Assembly: GCA_029448655.1 (NCBI GenBank)
Contig: JACCLO010000004.1
Coordinates: forward strand, 2,790,001 to 2,854,000
Length of the DNA: 64,000 bases
Origin: Wolfiporia cocos
Lineage: Eukaryota > Basidiomycota > Agaricomycetes > Polyporales > Phaeolaceae
Reading direction: 5' to 3'
Made by a program: the position numbers and the translations under genes. Positions 13,411 through 25,234 of this stretch are shown here, piece by piece (the stretch's first letter is position 1; every line of letters starts with the position of its first letter). Under the pieces are notes generated by a model. The model did not search any database and was not told the DNA's origin. It saw nothing but the letters and a program-made list of their open reading frames with translations.

Positions 13411-14940
13411 ATGAGGGCAATATCGAGAAGCCGCAGCTCATCCATCGACTATCTGTCCTCGTCGGACTACACGTCCACGCGCACCACCGACATCTCTGAA
13501 GACGACGAGGACTGGGCGCGCTCCACCGACGCTGGCTCGCCCTCCAAGCCCAGCGGGCTCAGCCGCTACCAAGACATCCTCGACGACGACGCGCACGCGC
13601 CCGCGGGGTTCGCCACGCAGACCGCGTTCGACCGCTACTTCGTGCACGCCGCGCGGCCCGCGCGCACGTCCGCGCACGTCTTCGCGCACCTCGTCGCGCC
13701 GCTCGCGCCCGACGCGTACGCCGGCGCCCTCGCGCGCCTCCCGCCGCGGCGCACGCTCTGGGAGGACGCGGCGCTGCTCCGGCCGGCCTTCGCGCGGTGG
13801 GCGTGGGAGCTGCGCGAGGGGTTCAGCTTGCTGTTCTACGGGTACGGCTCGAAGCGGCGCGTGCTGAACGCGTTCGCGCGGGCGCTCGCGAAGGCGCGGG
13901 CGGCGCACGTCGTCGTCGTGAACGGGTTCCAGCCCGCGTTTGCGCTCAAGGACCTGCTCGCGGCGGTCGAGCGGGTCCCCGCCGTGCAGGAGGCCGCCGA
14001 GGCCGCCGACGCGGCCACCGCGGGCGCGTCGGGCGTCGAGGCGCAGACGCAGCGGATCCGCGACGTCTTCTCGGGCCACGCAAACGAGGAGGGCGAGGAG
14101 GGCGAAGGAGGCGCCGCGCCGCATCTCTACCTGGTGATCCACAACATCGACGGCCCCGCGCTGCGCACGGCGAAGGCGAAGGCGTGCCTCGCGCTCCTCG
14201 CGCTCGCGCCGCGCATCCACCTCGTCGCGTCCGTGGACCACATCGCCGCACCGACGCGGTGGACGCTCTCGGAGCTCTTTGCGCGCAAGAGCTCGCCGCT
14301 CGACTCTGCGCGCCCCGCGCCCGCTCGCAAAGACGTGAAAGGCAAGGGCAGGGCGGGAGCGGCGGACGAGCCCGTGCGCGTGGGCGAGCAGGACCACTCG
14401 CACGCTGTGCCGCGCCGAGGGTTTGCGTGGCTCTGGCACGACCTGACGACGCTCGCGCCGTACGACTTTGAGCTCGCGTCGGCAGACCCGTCCTCTCTAT
14501 CTGGCGCGTCCGCGGCGAGCATGCGGCGCACGCAGCTCGCGGGCACAGGCACGTCTGCGGCGCCCGCGCTCGTGACGGAGAGCGCGGCGCGGCACGTGCT
14601 CGCGTCGGTGACGCAGAAGGCGCGCAAGCTGTTCGTGCTGCTGGGGAGCAAGCAGCTCGAGCTCATGGGCGAGGAGGCCGGCGCGACGGGAGCGCCTGCG
14701 AGTGCGGAGGCGGCGTATGACTATGAGCGGCTGTTCAACGCCGCACGGGACGACTTTGTCGCGACGAGCGATACGGCGCTGAGGGCGCTGTTGGCGGAAT
14801 TCAGGGACCATGGGCTCGTCGTGTCGATTAGTACGCCGCCGGCTGCTGGCACGAGTGTGGGCGGAGAGGCGCTATGGATACCGATGAGAAGGGACGCACT
14901 AGGGAAGGTCGTGGGCGAGCTCAAGGCGGAGGGCGTGTGA
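13411..14940 (+). CDS. ORC2: Origin recognition complex subunit 2 (ORC2)
   Basis: A single-exon ORF of 509 aa from the ATG at 13411 (the frame extends upstream without another ATG). ORC2 is part of the six-subunit complex that marks replication origins and loads MCM helicase. Family marks: LSRYQDILDD-type entry, the degenerate AAA+ P-loop region FSLLFYGYGSKRRVLNAFA (about residues 139-157), VVVVNGFQPAF, LVIHNIDGPALR (Walker-B-like) and IHLVASVDHI. The C-terminal part matches the winged-helix region. A Ser/Asp/Glu-rich N-terminus fits phospho-regulation (inference). The GC-rich third codon position produces a long, false antisense ORF across the gene. Confidence 0.92.
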   Translation: MRAISRSRSSSIDYLSSSDYTSTRTTDISEDDEDWARSTDAGSPSKPSGLSRYQDILDDDAHAPAGFATQTAFDRYFVHAARPARTSAHVFAHLVAPLAPDAYAGALARLPPRRTLWEDAALLRPAFARWAWELREGFSLLFYGYGSKRRVLNAFARALAKARAAHVVVVNGFQPAFALKDLLAAVERVPAVQEAAEAADAATAGASGVEAQTQRIRDVFSGHANEEGEEGEGGAAPHLYLVIHNIDGPALRTAKAKACLALLALAPRIHLVASVDHIAAPTRWTLSELFARKSSPLDSARPAPARKDVKGKGRAGAADEPVRVGEQDHSHAVPRRGFAWLWHDLTTLAPYDFELASADPSSLSGASAASMRRTQLAGTGTSAAPALVTESAARHVLASVTQKARKLFVLLGSKQLELMGEEAGATGAPASAEAAYDYERLFNAARDDFVATSDTALRALLAEFRDHGLVVSISTPPAAGTSVGGEALWIPMRRDALGKVVGELKAEGV

Positions 14941-15271
14941 TGCAAGTAGAGGTGTGTCTGTTACTAACTAGTAACGGAAGTGTGCAGATGCACTAGTATG
15001 ATCAACATCATTCTCCGTAGTTGTTTCATTGGCAGGCTGGCGGCAATCTGGTACGTCTCCATTCCTCATGCTCAATGCTAACACATTCTCGTAGCACTTG
15101 GTCGAGGGCTCCTTCCCACAGTACCCAGTAAAATAGGCAGGCGAACAAGTGTCCTTACATTCAAGCAGCGTGCATCCCCGTCCAGCATGTACCATGTAGT
15201 CATACATAGAACCATAAACAAGAATACGCCGGATCGGTGTTCGTGTCGGTGGCATGTCCATCTTTACCGGG
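14941..15271. other. Convergent 3' intergenic region
   Basis: 331 bp between the tail-to-tail ORC2 and the unknown gene on the minus strand. The minus strand holds a short Cys-rich frame (about 15180-14968) with Cys spacing C-x4-C-x3-C-x8-C-x7-C; it has no exon context and is more likely 3'UTR. Confidence 0.4.
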
Positions 15272-16108
15272 CTAAGCTGCGCTCTCAGCAGCCGCGCCCT
15301 CAGCCGGTGCTTCAGGCTCCGGCTCATTGGCAGCTTCGGTGATATCTGCATCCATTGGCTCGCCTGTGCCGCTCGCTTCCTTTGCGTCTGCGTCGTTCTT
15401 CTCTTCGCTGTCGTCCTGTGCGCCGGCTTGTTCCTCGCCATCTCCGTTCTCGGCGGTTGCGGCTCCGGCAGGTTCTTTCTGGGTGCTCTTGCTCCCCATC
15501 ACCACTGCGTTGATGCTGATGGACAACCCCGAGTGAATAACACATGCATTGAAGGCCTAACAGGATAACGGGAACTCACGAGAGGACCACATGAACCTTC
15601 TCCTTCTCGCCCTCCTCGTTGGGCGTGTTGGGCAGCTCGATAGTGAGGCGCTTAGAGCCTTTCCAGCCGTAGGTGCCCGTGGTAAAGGTGGACGGGACGA
15701 GCGTCGTGCTCGCAATAAAGCCGGGGTCGATGGACGCAACGGGCACCGTCGTCGTCTCGCTCTCGCCCTTGTTCTCCTCCGCGTCGGGCAGCACGGGCGG
15801 CGTGTGCGTGATGTTGACGTGCAGCGGCATCGCGCGCGCTTTGAACTGCGACACCGCTAGGTTCGTCTACCCCGACAATCAGCCGACTATTATGGCCATC
15901 GTGTGTGGGTACAGGTGCACACCTTGGGACCACGCTTTCCGCCCTTGGCGCGCCCTCTCGCGGTCGTAGGGCCGGCAGCGCTGTCCGTCTTGGGCGCCTT
16001 TGCAGATCGGGTGGTAGGCCCAGTGGGCTCGCCCTCCGCGGCGCGCTTGGTACCTGCATGACGTCGGTGACGGCGCATGATGATGACGGGAGCGGACTCA
16101 CCAGCCAT
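15272..16108 (-). CDS. Unknown basic/acidic protein, probably nuclear
   Basis: Four exons on the minus strand: 16108-16102, 16053-15923, 15845-15580, 15515-15272, giving 215 aa. The first coding exon is only 7 nt (ATGGCTG); splicing gives an MAGTKRAAEG start instead of the unspliced reading. The N-terminus (about 1-50) is Lys/Arg-rich with RSAKAPK and RAKGGKRGPK, like nuclear localisation or AT-hook-type tails. The middle has a beta-rich block (MPLHVNITHTPP, GTYGWKGSKRLTIELP, VHVVLSINAVV). The last ~60 residues are Glu/Asp/Ala-rich. I do not recognise a named family. The basic head and acidic tail suggest a chromatin- or histone-associated protein (inference only). Confidence 0.75.
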
Positions 16109-16434
16109 GGTTGTTGTGGGCGGGAGATGGGTGCAGAGGAAGATGGGATGTGGGAATAAAATGTGGGGTGGTCCTGAAATTGATAGAAAGCTGGGTCCGT
16201 GCGTCTGTTTGAATTACGGAGGCAGAGTTTGGCAAGGGACCCCATGACAACCGCGAGCCATCTGACGTAACGCGTCGGGACGCGTCTGTGGCGCATGCAC
16301 GTGGTCTATCGCCGATAAGTCCATGAAACTAGTGCAATTGACGGTGTGTTCAACACAGAATACAGCGACAGGCAGTACATACGTATCGCATTAGTAGGGA
16401 AGATGACGACCATCCACTAGCAACTGCGGACAGC

Positions 16435-19293
16435 TTATCTCCTCGAGTCTCGCCCAAACCCATCGCGCGAGATAGACCTCCGACGGTCATCCGCGTCTCG
16501 CATCCGGTCCCTGGAGCCATCGCGTCTCCTCCTATCGAAGCCATCTTTCGGTACTCTCCTCACGTCTCGCTCCGCGTCGCGCCTCGGCAACGACCGCGAG
16601 CGCGAGCGGCGTCGAGGGCTGTCATAACGCGAGCGAGGGGGCGGAGAAGGTGATGGGGGCGAGCGTGCCCGTTCATAGTTGCGGTCACGCCTGTCTGGGG
16701 TGTAGTCGCGACGACGGGGGGGAGGGGAGTCTCGGCGGTATGGAGGAGAGTCACGCCGAGACCTGTACCGATCGTCCCTGTCATCCCGGTAGCGTGGAGG
16801 TGGCGAGGGAGACGGACGGCGGTCACGACGCGGCGGAGAAGGCGAGTTGTCGCGCCCGCGGCCGGTCGAACGACGAGGCGGTGTGCGCGAGTCGTCACGG
16901 TCGCGTGCGCTGTCTCGACGCAGAGGTGTGGGTGAGCGCCGCCCTCGGCCCGAGCGACGAGAATAGTCTGAGTCGTCATCTGAGGACGATGGGTCCGAGT
17001 CCGAGTCTGACGAATCGTCCGAATCCGAGTCTGTATCTGTATCAGAGTCAGACGAGGACGGCTCTGCTTCCAGCATTGCCCGTCGTTGCTCCATAATGAT
17101 TCTGGGGGCATTCTGCGGAAACAGTGGTAAGCGTCGATGCAGATGCAGCAGAGCAAGGAATCATAGTTACCTTGAGGTGCTCACGCATCTCCTCTGTCAC
17201 AGCACCGAGCCCAATGCTGGTGAAGTAGTTGATGGCGAAACGCGTATCCTTGGGGTTGTCCATAGGGAACATGCCCCTGCACGCCGCCTTCACTTCGTCG
17301 TCCTTGAATCGGTCCACCAACACCTTCAATCCCATTGATTCTGTCACCTCGTTCATCATGATCTTGATAAAGATACGGCTACTCGAGGTCGTGTCGTCCT
17401 CCGTCAGCTTAATGCACTCGAGGGCCGCCCACGAAATCGAGTCGGTGGCCACCAGATGCCCGAAGAAACGCGCGATATTGCGCAGACGATTCGTTTCATA
17501 TCGGTGAATCGTGGTGTAATAATTCCCGAAGGCCTGCTCGAAACAGTCGTTCCAAACGCGGTTGAGTTTGCAGAAGCGTTCTCCGATGAGACCGTAGAAC
17601 GTGGAATACGACCGTTCCTGCGAGCAACACTCGATGATCATGTTGCACAACTCGATCTTACACCGAGACTATGAGCCATGAACAGATGCGGACTGCAAAA
17701 TGAACGTACCTCTTGGCCTTCCTTGATTTGAACTTTCAACAGCTTGTGTACCGCTTCTTCGTAGTTAAGCGCGTTCATAATCGTTAGATAGATCACTCGG
17801 CGAAGGTTGATGAGATTGGTTTCCGTGCGATCCTCGATACCCTCCTTCTCCGCAACAGCTGCAATGGAATATCAGATACACAGCATCATCTACGGTGTTG
17901 TGGGCATACCTTCTTCCTCATCCTCATCCGATGACCCTCCCGATGATTCTTCTGATCCACTTTCCTCTTCAGAGTCTTCGCCCAAAATCTCAGCTTTGAT
18001 AGACTTGTACCTCTCCTCATTTTCAAGGTAGTTGGGGTCGAACTTGAAGATATCTGCAAGTGCGTCAGATCCGCTAGAGAGTGCCGAACTTGTATAAGTG
18101 CTTACTCAGGCCCTCCTGAACCTGCAATTCTTCCTCCAACTGAATCTGATGCGTGATCTGGTCGTCCTCCTCAACCAAGTCCAAGCCCTCCGGGATGATT
18201 GGATTATCCTTGTACTTGTCCTTGCGGACTTGCATGAGCACCTCAACCATGTATTGCACACGGTGGCTGATAGAGCCTTCATTCAAGACAGCTCGGAAGC
18301 GCTCGTACACAGTCGCGTTAGCTTTCGGCGAATTTTCAGCCAAGAATGCGCCGACTTCGCGCATAAAGCCAACGGCAATTTCAATGGAGTCGTCGGTGGG
18401 ACGTTCGAGTAGCAAGACCAGAATTTGAAGCGCGATGATCTCATGTGCCACCCCTTGATTGACCAAATGTGCGATGAACGTTGTCGTGGAATGACATACA
18501 ATCTGGAACGCATGTTCAGTGCGTCGTAAACGCATCTGCGTGAAACTACGTACCTTGTCGTTCCGCTTGAACGACCTCCGGAATTGGCTGATCAGGCGTG
18601 TCAAGACCAACTCTCCAACCTGTGGCAACTTAGTGTTGATAATCGCCACGAGTGCCGCGAAGACGGGCGTGAACGGCAAACTGGCCGCCTGCGCCTTCAT
18701 GACGCTCCTAGCGAACAGACCCCTGCCGCGGATTAGGTTCTCCTGCATAAGTTCCGGGATAATGTGCTTGATGTTCGCAATGTTGACTCGGTTGACAATA
18801 CCCGTGATGGACTTGCGCAGCGCGTCCCAGGACAGCCGCTGGTATTCCGCGCTCGTCTTGTCCTTCGACGCTGCCTCCTGGAGCGCACGCAGGCGTGCAG
18901 GGGGCATGTAGACTCCGCCAGATCGAGTGCTCGTCAGCTTGGCGAACTCGGCCTTTGCGTCGAACTCGTCCTTCTTTTCCTTCTCCTTCTCCTTGTCCAT
19001 CTTCTCCAGCTCAATCGCGGCCATGCGCGCAGCGAGCTGCCGCTCCCGCTCAGCGCGCCGCACTGGATCGACATCGTTCACTTTCGGGACCTCGACAAGA
19101 CGGCCGGGGGGCGGTGGCGGTGATAACGACCTGCGCCGGATGGACGGAGGTTGCTCAGAGTTCTCTGGCGAAGGAGACCTAATGACAGTCAGCTTCTGCT
19201 TTATGCAAGTAGAGAGGCATTATATCACCTCTTGCGCTTTTGGTACGGGCCATCCGAAGGGGCAGTGGGAGACATAACGGACGCGGACGCCAT
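16435..19293 (-). CDS. CWC22: Pre-mRNA-splicing factor CWC22
   Basis: Seven exons on the minus strand: 19293-19229, 19178-18554, 18502-18106, 18053-17910, 17858-17710, 17656-17171, 17112-16435, giving 847 aa with all phases consistent. CWC22 is a spliceosome component that escorts eIF4A3 and so links splicing to exon-junction complex deposition. Seen: [14 protein letters not shown] before a MIF4G domain (about 130-315, with [17 protein letters not shown] and [16 protein letters not shown]), an acidic linker ([20 protein letters not shown]), an MA3 domain (about 425-540, [19 protein letters not shown]) and [15 protein letters not shown]. The tail (about 640-847) is Ser/Asp repeats followed by an Arg/Ser-Pro rich region, typical of metazoan and some fungal CWC22 proteins. 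It is divergently transcribed from the gene at 19687. Confidence 0.93.
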
Positions 19294-19686
19294 TGTGGAT
19301 GAGGTCTGCTGCAGTGTGCAGCTCAATGGATTACTTCGCTGTGACGCGCGCCAATCATCTGCTTGCGCGTATTTACACTCCTCCGTTCCGGGAATATGGG
19401 CGCTAAATCCTTTGTTGCCCATTGCCGACGCCAGTACATTCTGAATTATGAAGGGCACTACTCTCTGCAGGCAAAACTGGCAATACGCTGTTCTATGCTG
19501 TATTTTCTGCAATGCTGAGGTTAAAGTCGCTTGTACTCTCAGGACTAGACACGAGAGATACTCGAATTATGGAAAATGCTGACTGGTTCGCAAACCATTA
19601 CGCCTGATTGCGTCGGGGATGTCTTGGTAAGCGCCAGATTGTCAGTCATCGCACTCCTAACCATCACATTCATCTTTGGGGACATC
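19294..19686. promoter_or_regulatory. Bidirectional promoter region CWC22 / metallo-hydrolase
   Basis: 393 bp separate the two divergent start codons, so both promoters and 5' leaders must lie here. No canonical TATA box or repeated operator is evident. The boundaries depend on the two chosen starts. Confidence 0.5.
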
Positions 19687-20862
19687 ATGGAAGTCTTCGT
19701 GGATTTGCCATCAATCACAAGGGTATGTACGCCTAGGCACTCGTGATGCAAGACGATCTCTTTCTAAACAAACGTGGATAGCTCAGCAAGACCGTAGTAA
19801 GGATTCTAGGACAGGTAGTGGTCATCCCCTGAATGGCCATGGAGCACAGCTGAAATCATGTATCAGAATCCTTCCAAGTTCACGTTGCAAGGCAAGTTGG
19901 CATCTCCAATTTGAGGATGTCGTCTAATCGCGCTAACCTCAGGAACGAACACATATCTCATTGGAGAGCACAACCCATACATTCTCGTGGACACAGGACA
20001 CGGTCTTGAGACGTATCCTCCCTTTCTTCAGGAAGCTCTACTAGATCATACTTCAACGATCCATGCGGACAAACCGTACATCTCTGACATTATCTTGTCG
20101 CACAAGCACGCGGATCATTGTTACGGTTTGCCGTCCGTCCTGAAGCTGCTTCGACAGCTATGGGCAGATCACCGTGGCACGAGTCCGTATCGGCCCCCAC
20201 GCATCCACAAGATTCCCCTCCACACTCCAGACCCGAGAATGCAGCATGTCTTCGAGTCATTGGCCTCGCTGCCTCCAGAATTGTTCATGGCCGATCCCTC
20301 GGGAAACCCCATTCACGACCTGCACGATTTGCAAACGCTCCCAGTCACAACGTCTTCGGTAGATGCAGAGTCGGCATCATTGCTAGTGCTGCATACGCCC
20401 GGACACACCGAGGACTCTCTATGCCTGTACTACCCCGGAGATCGCGCCATCTTCACCGCAGACACGGTCCTCGGCCACGGCAGCTCCGTCTTTGAGGACC
20501 TGCGCACCTACATGGCAAGCCTGCGCAGAATCATAGACTTTGGTACGGAGGGGTCGAAGTACGGGCCAGTCTACCCCGGACACGGCCCCGTCGTGGACGA
20601 CGGACTCAGGCATATCAATAACTACTTACGCAACCGCATCACGCGCGAGAACCAGATACTGGGCGCGTTACAGAAGTCACCGCCTCCAGAGGGAGTATGG
20701 ACGACGTGGACGCTTGTCTCGTCGATCTACGCTGACTACCCGCGCGATCTGTGGGAGGCCGCAGCACGGAGCGTCGATATGCATTTGCGCAAACTAGAAG
20801 CCGAAGGGCGCGTGGAAAGCCCAGGCGGGGAGGGCAGGGACACAGAGTGGATTCTAACATGA
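19687..20862 (+). CDS. LACTB2-like metallo-beta-lactamase-fold hydrolase
   Basis: Four exons: 19687-19722, 19782-19814, 19867-19891, 19943-20862, giving 337 aa. The third intron uses a GC donor (CAAG|GCAAGT) and a normal AG; reading it this way restores the family signature NPSKFTLQGTNTYLIG. LACTB2 relatives are mitochondrial or cytosolic zinc-dependent RNA hydrolases. Metal ligands visible: HKHADH (about residues 84-89), HTPGH (about 182-186), FTADTVLGHG (Asp about 205) and YPGHGPV (about 247). The C-terminal winged-helix-like tail (VSSIYADYPRDLWEAAARSV, HLRKLEAEGRV) matches LACTB2. The three tiny N-terminal exons would be missed by ORF calling. It is tail-to-tail with the FG-GAP gene. Confidence 0.9.
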
Positions 20863-20973
20863 TGACTTTCATCTGTGGGCATTACTGCTGCAGGAGCCAC
20901 TCCGCCGCTTTAACCAAGGTGACCGTGCCACTCAGATCAAGAGAACGGATTACGTCGTAATATATCATTAGAA

Positions 20974-23634
20974 TTACAATGCGTCGAAATTGATATGATG
21001 TGAGGCTTTCCTCCGCTCCAGTTCGTCCTCCCTCTGTCGGGAAGGTCATCGTTAATCGCTGCATGATCGGCAATCTCAAGCTTGGGCTCACCTTCTCGTT
21101 GAGGTGCAAAGCAAAGACGATCGCAGCGAGGATGATTGTGGCGGCGACCACCGTCACCATCACCCACGGAATCCATTCACCGGGGCGCAAATAAAGCTCC
21201 CTCTTCCACCCATCTTCACCTTCCGCCGGAGGAATGATAACTACTTTCGAATTGGGGACGACACCTTCCATATTGATGTAGTGCTGCTCTGAATGCTTCG
21301 TCGAGCCGACGAAGAGGTTCTCGATGTAATTGTTGGTACGCCCGAGGCCGAAGTACGAATACGGCGTGAGTAGGGATTGGTAAGATGTTTGCGGCAACTG
21401 TCCAACTGGAGACAGGTCGGTATGGCTCTAGTGATCCCAGATGGAATATGCGTTCTGCTCACCTTCCGCTGCCGACCTCCGACCTGAAGTGTCAAGCACC
21501 GTGTACTTGTATGTTGCACCAGAGTAGCTCACCCCGAAAGGCTGCAAGGCTTCAGGAGCTGTGCTCGGGATGATGGGGGAAGACCTACATGATACTTCCC
21601 AGACCCTTCCGGTTCGTTGCAGAGGCCGCTACCACAGGCTCCGTTCAGCACTGTAACCCACTTTATTATCAGCAAAGGCAGCCAGCACAACTTAATGGAT
21701 GGCACCAACCTATAGCCTTCAGGAAGAACGCGTCATAGTAGAAGTTGTTCTGAACAAAGAGTATGTTGCCCTCTCCCTGAGCCCCGGTCCTCTGAACCAT
21801 AATGTCTAGCGTACCCTATCGTGTGCACGTCAGTACATCAGTAGAGGATATACGAGGGCACTCACGTCTTCGTCCATGTCGAAGAGCGCGACCGACCGTG
21901 CATCCACAATGTTCTTGAGAGCCTGCGTGCCTTTCTTCACGGTTGTGAACCCCCTCTTCTCGTTGTTGTGCGATTTGCAACCCGCAACGCCCGAGGTGCA
22001 CGGCGCAGAGAACGCCAGGCGGGGCGTGCGCGACGTAGTGGAGCCAGTACCCGTAACGACGATGGCGACGAGATCCGGGAATCCATCTTGGTTGACATCC
22101 CCAATCTTGATGGGGACCGGAAGAAGCGGTGTCTGTGTCGTGTCGAGAACCAGTAGTCCGGGCGTCATAGATGAGCCTTGTGGCGGCGGGAAGAGATCAG
22201 ACAGAGGGAACCGGACGAAAGCCTGTAAGGGGTATCAACGAAATAGAAGAGATACTCGGAGAAAGAATATGTACGTCGTTGTCGCTCCTGTCGCTCAGAT
22301 CGAAGCGGAAGTCCGGATCTGCCGCGCACAGCTGCTCCGGCCGGCGACAGATCTGCTTCCCGTTCTGCACGCTCGACGCTGTGGCTGACGTGCAAAGCGG
22401 GAGTTGCTTGTTGTACGCGATGTTGATGTAGCAGTTCGCTCCGATGCCTGTACCGGGGGCCACTGAGGAGCACGTGGGGAAGACCATGTCGATCGTGCCG
22501 TCTCTGTCTGCATGCCCATGTCACAGATGATCTCTGAAACGTGGAAACTGCGTACCGATGTCTGCAAAGGAGATTTGCTGCGTGCCGGCAGGGAGACGGC
22601 CGACTTGTGCAAGGGAGAAGCCCTCCGCCTTATTGTTGACCCAGATCTGAAAGTATTTGGACCCGGAACTGCCCTCGTCGCAGACAAGGAAGATATCTGT
22701 ACATATCAGTTTGTTTCTGTTGCTGAGAAGAAATCCCTGCCTACCTGCGAGGCAGTCACCGTTCAAGTCAATGGCTGCGTTACTATGTGGGTTTGACACT
22801 GTACACTGTGCACCATTGAACTTTGGATCGGTACTGTGTCATAAAATCGCCACTGTTGAACTACTGATGAGCTCATGGGTGAACGGTCCTTACAGATTGA
22901 AGACGGGGGCAGTTGTTTGTGACGCGTTCCATACATTTTGCCAGACCCTGAATGGAGAGTTTGCAGACGCAGGAGAAGGAGTACCGAGGAGGTCAATTCT
23001 CAGGTCCCCATTCATATCCATGGGTATGGGCTGCGCCAATACAGATGGAGGGATGGGTGCAGCATGCAAACCTGCTTTGTGTGGGCCTTACAATATATTG
23101 CTCAATTGAGTTGAACTCACCGAACGTACCGCCTGGAGCGGCGATGTACAGCTGGATCTCCAGCTGGGTCGAAGAGCCATGTTGGCTCATAACAAGCAGA
23201 TCTAGTCTACCGTCTTGCGTGAAGTCCCCCGGGACGACATTCCGCACGTTGTAAGGATGTTTAAATACCGAGGACTTCTTGAATGTATAGTCCTCTACAC
23301 ACTCAAGTCGCAAAAACACATATTGCAGAGTGTATATGCTCACCATGACTCCATAGGTATACCGTCAACGTCTGTTTGTCAGAGGCTAGCCCCAGCAAAT
23401 CCAGACTGAGCTTGACTTCAGTACAGCACGATCCACCGTACAACTCACAGATGGTGCTCACAACTGGTCGCCATTAAAGTCTCCAAATGCGACTATGCTC
23501 TCGTCTCCGTCGATTCCAAGGGACCCAGCACTCAAGAGAGAGTCTCCACTGAAGCGTTTCGGAGAGAATGGCCAAATAGCGAATGCAGGAACGACGAGAG
23601 ACAGAAACACGAGCGGCAGTCCATGAAGCTTCAT
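20974..23634 (-). CDS. ITFG1/TIP-like FG-GAP membrane glycoprotein
   Basis: Thirteen exons on the minus strand: 23634-23462, 23405-23344, 23294-23121, 23071-22894, 22833-22745, 22696-22556, 22507-22275, 22222-21866, 21815-21710, 21650-21589, 21541-21463, 21405-21092, 21033-20974, giving 675 aa. It is a homologue of the T-cell immunomodulatory protein/LINKIN family, a single-pass surface protein with a beta-propeller ectodomain. Seen: signal peptide (LPLVFLSLVVPAFA), repeated FG-GAP/calcium loops (GDFNGDQ, GDFTQDGRLD, MDMNGDLRID, DLNGDC, DRDGTIDM, GDVNQDGFPD), NNFYYDAFFLKA, YSYFGLGRTNNYIE, one transmembrane helix (WVMVTVVAATIILAAIVFAL) and a short cytoplasmic tail ending HHINFDAL, close to the family's HRFHFDAM ending. 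The last exon is only 60 nt and was located by that ending. Confidence 0.9.
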
Positions 23635-24646
23635 GATGTAGATTATGCGCAAAGCCAGATGACAAGTGGGGTATGTTGTAGCATGCAAGAGTAGTCTCCC
23701 TCAAGCTACCTGCGGCCTCGATGAGCTGAGCCTGTCACCTCGGTACGCAACGTGCCCAAGCTCAAGGCAAGTGAAGAATGGAACGTGTCGAGTCGAGGCC
23801 CCCAAGCCTTCTCCAAGAGGTGAACAAATGAATTTCCCTTGAGACAAGGGTCTAAGGAAGGAACGACTGTCTTCCTTCCTCGAGAGGCTGATTTATGAGC
23901 CTAAGACAAGGGTTCCTATGGTTCGAGTGGCTGCGATCTAGCGTAGTCGAGTGGCGCGTCGCTTATGCCAAAGACCCCGGGTAGTCCTGAAGTTTACCCG
24001 TTGCTTCGGCACCCTCACAGACGAGCCTTGATGCTGCCCAAACTTTCATCAAATTGATCCAGCGCGTGACATATCTAATGCGTAATTTATAATCCTTGAT
24101 CGCGAAAATGCGTGGCTCATTTGCGTATTGAAAGATGCTAGATAGAGGTAATCTCGGGGTCCTGCCCGACGCCGTACGGTAGCCTCGTGGGCGGAGATCT
24201 GCCAGCGTCTACCAACGACTCGATCAAATCTACCGACTCGGGCCTTCCTTCAAACCCTCAGATCTGCAGATTGAGCCGCAAGATGGATTCTGCGCGAGCC
24301 CCATTTACTGGAGACTTTCCTCGCGCTGCCAGGGGGGATTGTGGGTGATTAGGCACGCGTAAATCGCATGTACCAAGCTCGCTCGGCAGGAGGACCGCTT
24401 ATCGAGGACGGGCGGGGCAATCACCGAGAGGGAACCGTTCGTTCAATCAGGAATCGCCATGACTCGACCAAAAACCCATTGTTCCCTCATTCAAGCATTT
24501 CATACCTTTAACGAATGGCGGAATTGGCCGCATGCAACCCTCGCTGTGCTAGTTAGTTCGCCACTCAGGACACCCGCCTGCAATAGCCTTTCCGTGAAAA
24601 AAGGTACAACACCCTCTCGGGAGCAATCATGCCACTATCTGTGTAC
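23635..24646. other. Non-genic stretch upstream of ITFG1-like gene
   Basis: About 1 kb with no recognisable coding region. A local duplication of GAGACAAGGG / AAGACAAGGGTTCC with inverted GGAAGGAA and TTCCTTCC words occurs near 23840-23910. The proximal part should carry the promoter of the minus-strand gene. Confidence 0.4.
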
Positions 24647-24772
24647 GAGGGACTTCAGTCAATTATCTTAATCTGCCAACTGCCCTTCACTTAAGAAATC
24701 GCAGTTGCGAGCTAGGTTTGCACGCAGATTGATCTGCTAGCTGCGGCAGATTAATCTACTGTGACAATAAAA

Positions 24773-24862
24773 TGGTACATCCAGGATTCGAACCAAGGAC
24801 CTTAGCACAGATGAGAATAACAGCATCACAGCATACATTAGCCAACTGAGCTACAGTGCAAC
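24773..24862 (-). ncRNA. tRNA-like sequence, left arm of palindromic element 1
   Basis: Read on the minus strand it has a perfect box A (TAGCTCAGTTGG), a box B (GGTTCGAATCC), a plausible T-arm and a short T run (TTTTATTG) right after the acceptor-like end. The D and acceptor stems pair poorly, so a working tRNA is unlikely. It is more likely a tRNA-derived pol III module. Confidence 0.5.
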
Positions 24863-25147
24863 TAGTATCTTTGCACTTTTAAGAAATATATAGAGTATTT
24901 TGTAAACTTCATTTTCACAGTTTAACATCTTCCATAACACAAATACAAATGAATCTGCCTCTAAAGACCTGTGATTCCAGTGTATTCAATTTTCCCATTG
25001 TGAATTGCTCCAGGTCAGGCATGGTAAAATAAGCTACCACTATCATTTTTTTAATGCTTGTTGTAGCAGTTAGTTGTCTTGATGATTTGTGGAAATTGTG
25101 TGTAAAATTATGTTATATATATTTTGATTGGGCAATGGTAACTGTTG

Positions 25148-25234
25148 TCACTATGGCTCAGTTGGCTAATTATGCTGTGATGCTCTTATTCTCATCTGTG
25201 CTAATGTCCTTGGCTCGAACCCTGGATGTACCAT
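25148..25234 (+). ncRNA. tRNA-like sequence, right arm of palindromic element 1
   Basis: Inverted counterpart of 24773-24862. Box A reads TGGCTCAGTTGG and box B GGCTCGAACCC, so one base of the B box differs from consensus. Followed by a TTTTATTG stretch. Confidence 0.5.

Noticed and set aside
13438..14439. 333-codon ORF antisense to ORC2
   Set aside because: Arg/Glu/Val repeats typical of the complement of a GC-rich coding frame; ORC2 on the other strand explains it.
14968..15180. Short Cys-rich minus-strand frame resembling a secreted peptide
   Set aside because: No signal peptide, in the 3' flank of the gene ending at 15272, no own promoter or exon evidence.
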